Shown: piece by piece, positions 5,661-7,002 of the stretch
Layout of the letters: every line of letters starts with the position of its first letter
Position numbering within the stretch: position 1 is the stretch's first letter
Program-made: the position numbers and the translations under genes
Origin: Bacilli bacterium
GTDB taxonomy: Bacteria > Bacillota_I > Bacilli_A > RF39 > UBA660
DNA length: 7,002 nt
NCBI GenBank assembly: GCA_900772435.1
Contig: CAAHEM010000062.1
Coordinates: 1-7,002 of the forward strand
Direction: 5' to 3'
The notes under the pieces: generated by a model
Databases searched by the model: none
What the model saw: the letters and a program-made list of their open reading frames with translations, nothing else
Told to the model about the DNA's origin: nothing

Positions 5661-6402
5661 ATTGTACATCAACGTTATCATTAGTTATTATTTTAGTAAC
5701 TAATCTAGTTTGATCATCATATACATTATATACTCCCATTACTCTCCACATAACACCAGCATAAGATAAGTAATTATTTGTTTCATCTCCTGAAATTAAA
5801 CAAGCTTTAACTGGAGAAGTTTTATCAAGTTTATCATTTTTATATTTATATATACCATTAACAGTACCATCAGTATTAATATCACATCTACAATAATCAT
5901 TAGCACCTGTACCATATTTTCCAGTAAACATACCACTTTCAAATCTAGCACATACTTGTTTAACAAGAGTACCATCAGATATAACTGTCTCTTCCCCTCC
6001 ATAGGTAGCAGTAACACCAGCTGCTTCCTTCTTTATGATTACATAATTACGATTCATAGAAACTTTATCAACAGGATTTACAACACAACCCTTAGAAGTT
6101 CTATAAGTTGATGAGTCTGCCTTACATACAGTAGCATCAGCTTTAGAATCAGTACTAACATACCCCTTCTCTATAAGTTCTGAAACATATACTTTTACTT
6201 CAGTTCTACCATTAAATAAATCTGGATTATTAGTACCATATAATTCAGCAGCAGTAACTATTTCTTGGACTTTAGAGTTATAAACTCTCTTATTAATTCT
6301 CTTACTAATTGCTACAACACTAGGAACAGCTATCAAAACTATAATAGAAATAAGAGCTATAACAACTAATAATTCAGTTAAAGTAAAACCTTTTTTATTC
6401 AT
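5659..6402 (-). CDS. Type IV pilin-like protein (prepilin N-terminal methylation motif)
   Basis: The 247-aa protein begins with a class III prepilin signal: MNKKG then FTLTELLVVIALIS. Prepilin peptidase would cut after Gly5, leaving Phe6 for methylation, and Glu10 is the conserved Glu at position +5. The hydrophobic helix continues to about residue 32. The remainder looks extracellular, with six cysteines (93, 106, 151, 171, 173, 201) that could form disulfides. The C-terminal segment NYLSYAGVMWRVMGVY (210-225) followed by RLVTKIITNDN resembles a repeat I associate with long surface proteins of uncultured Firmicutes. Here the protein stops immediately afterwards, so that domain may be shortened. 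No pilus assembly gene is adjacent, so use in a pilus, pseudopilus or surface adhesin is open. The ATG follows AGAGGT (6416-6411) by 8 nt. Confidence 0.85.
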   Translation of the reverse strand: MNKKGFTLTELLVVIALISIIVLIAVPSVVAISKRINKRVYNSKVQEIVTAAELYGTNNPDLFNGRTEVKVYVSELIEKGYVSTDSKADATVCKADSSTYRTSKGCVVNPVDKVSMNRNYVIIKKEAAGVTATYGGEETVISDGTLVKQVCARFESGMFTGKYGTGANDYCRCDINTDGTVNGIYKYKNDKLDKTSPVKACLISGDETNNYLSYAGVMWRVMGVYNVYDDQTRLVTKIITNDNVDVQ

Positions 6403-6415
6403 ATTAAAAAACCTC

Positions 6416-6443
6416 TATTCTATATGTACATTATAATAGAATA
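6416..6443 (-). repeat. Inverted repeat flanking the pilin -10 box (possible operator)
   Basis: On the minus strand the 8-bp arms TATTCTAT (6443-6436) and ATAGAATA (6423-6416) are perfectly complementary and 12 nt apart, with the -10 box TATAAT in between. A repressor site at this position would block RNA polymerase. In DNA this AT-rich an 8-bp match over a short distance can arise by chance, so the call is tentative. Confidence 0.35.
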
Positions 6444-6458
6444 AAGGCTTTTTTTCAA
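6430..6458 (-). promoter_or_regulatory. Strong sigma-A promoter of the pilin-like gene
   Basis: On the minus strand TTGAAA (6458-6453, 5 of 6) is separated by exactly 17 nt from TATAAT (6435-6430), the best promoter in the window. The -35 begins directly after the engB TAG stop (6461-6459). The predicted leader is about 20 nt. Confidence 0.8.
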
Positions 6459-7002
6459 CTATTTTTCAAAATAATTCTCTATTATTTCATAAACTCTTTC
6501 TTTACCAATTTTAGTAACACTAGAGAAATTAATTATCTCATCTCCAAGTGCTGGATTTAACGTAGTTTTAATTAAATCATCTTGTTTAGCTCTTAAAGAA
6601 CGATTTACTTTATCATATTTAGTAGCAACTATTGTTACAGGAAGATTATAATACTTTAAGAATTTATACATAAGTACATCATCTTCAGTAGGTTTATGTC
6701 TATAATCAATAAGTAAAAATACATGTTTCAAATATGGTCTTTGTTTTAAATATTCTTCTATCATTACACCAAATTTTTCGATTTGCTTTTTACTAGTAGC
6801 AGCATATCCATAACCAGGAACATCAACTATATAAAAGTCATCATTAACTTTATAAAAATTAAGTGTTGTTGTTTTACCAGGTTTTGAACTAGTTCTTGCT
6901 AAGTTTTTTCTATTAACTATAGTATTAATAAAACTACTTTTACCAACATTACTTCTACCTAAACATAAGAATTCATTTTTCTTATCTTCAGGATATTGAC
7001 TA
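6459..7002 (-). CDS. engB: Ribosome biogenesis GTP-binding protein EngB/YsxC (5' end beyond the window)
   Basis: EngB/YsxC is an essential cytoplasmic GTPase that helps assemble the 50S ribosomal subunit. The frame stays open from the TAG at 6461-6459 to the window edge, giving 180 residues. Only about 15-20 N-terminal residues should be missing compared with the family's usual length near 195. All GTPase motifs are present: G1 GRSNVGKSS (6959-6933), G2-region PGKTTTLNFY (6881-6852), G3 DVPGYG (6824-6807), then G4 ATKYDK and G5 SSVTK nearer the C-terminus. An internal ATG at 6764 would give a 101-aa product lacking G1 to G3 and is not the true start. The start codon and promoter lie outside the window. 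I see no convincing terminator between it and the pilin-like gene, so some read-through is possible. Confidence 0.96.
   Translation of the reverse strand, partial: SQYPEDKKNEFLCLGRSNVGKSSFINTIVNRKNLARTSSKPGKTTTLNFYKVNDDFYIVDVPGYGYAATSKKQIEKFGVMIEEYLKQRPYLKHVFLLIDYRHKPTEDDVLMYKFLKYYNLPVTIVATKYDKVNRSLRAKQDDLIKTTLNPALGDEIINFSSVTKIGKERVYEIIENYFEK

Noticed and set aside
5796..6017. Leu/Ile-rich minus-strand frame inside the pilin-like gene
   Set aside because: It is a frame-shifted reading of the pilin coding region, not an independent protein.
6459..6764. A complete 101-aa gene starting at the internal ATG
   Set aside because: The frame is open to the window edge and upstream residues contain the EngB G1, G2 and G3 motifs, so this is only the C-terminal half of engB.

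Overview
The window is very AT-rich, densely packed bacterial DNA with the standard code: TAA, TAG and TGA all end genes, and every Trp codon I checked is TGG. Strong Shine-Dalgarno sites, hairpin-plus-T-run terminators, an EngB GTPase, a MurT/GatD-type pair and a PssA with a clostridial look (ARTKK insertion) point to a low-GC Firmicute. My best guess is an uncultured gut lineage near Erysipelotrichales/RF39 or Clostridia. This placement is an inference from gene style and was not searched. The window looks like ordinary chromosome; I see no transposase, integrase, phage gene or CRISPR array.

Layout. Positions 1-75 are a tRNA-Glu(CTC) lacking only its first base, followed by a hairpin terminator. 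A promoter near 156-184 then drives a two-gene plus-strand operon (203-2255) encoding a MurT-like Mur ligase and a GatD-like amidotransferase that overlap by 8 nt. A bidirectional terminator separates it from minus-strand genes: a small kinase-fold protein (2264-3007) with its own promoter and, upstream of that, the pssA-psd operon (3060-4537), which makes phosphatidylserine and then phosphatidylethanolamine. A short divergent intergenic region (4538-4637) leads to a plus-strand membrane acyltransferase (4638-5633). After a second bidirectional terminator come a minus-strand type IV pilin-like protein (5659-6402) with a strong promoter, and the 3' nine-tenths of engB/ysxC (6459 to the window edge). 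No gene-free stretch exceeds 300 bases.

Theme. Several genes act on the cell envelope: peptidoglycan or a Mur-ligase-type substrate, phospholipid head groups, surface acylation and a pilin. The most unusual item is the MurT/GatD-like pair. The GatD-like subunit has lost both canonical glutaminase catalytic residues (Cys replaced by Thr91, His of the HGP motif replaced by Ile196). The MurT-like subunit has a changed zinc ribbon, P-loop and substrate-proximal motifs. Both reading frames are intact and well translated, so this looks like a functional divergent subfamily rather than a decaying gene pair.
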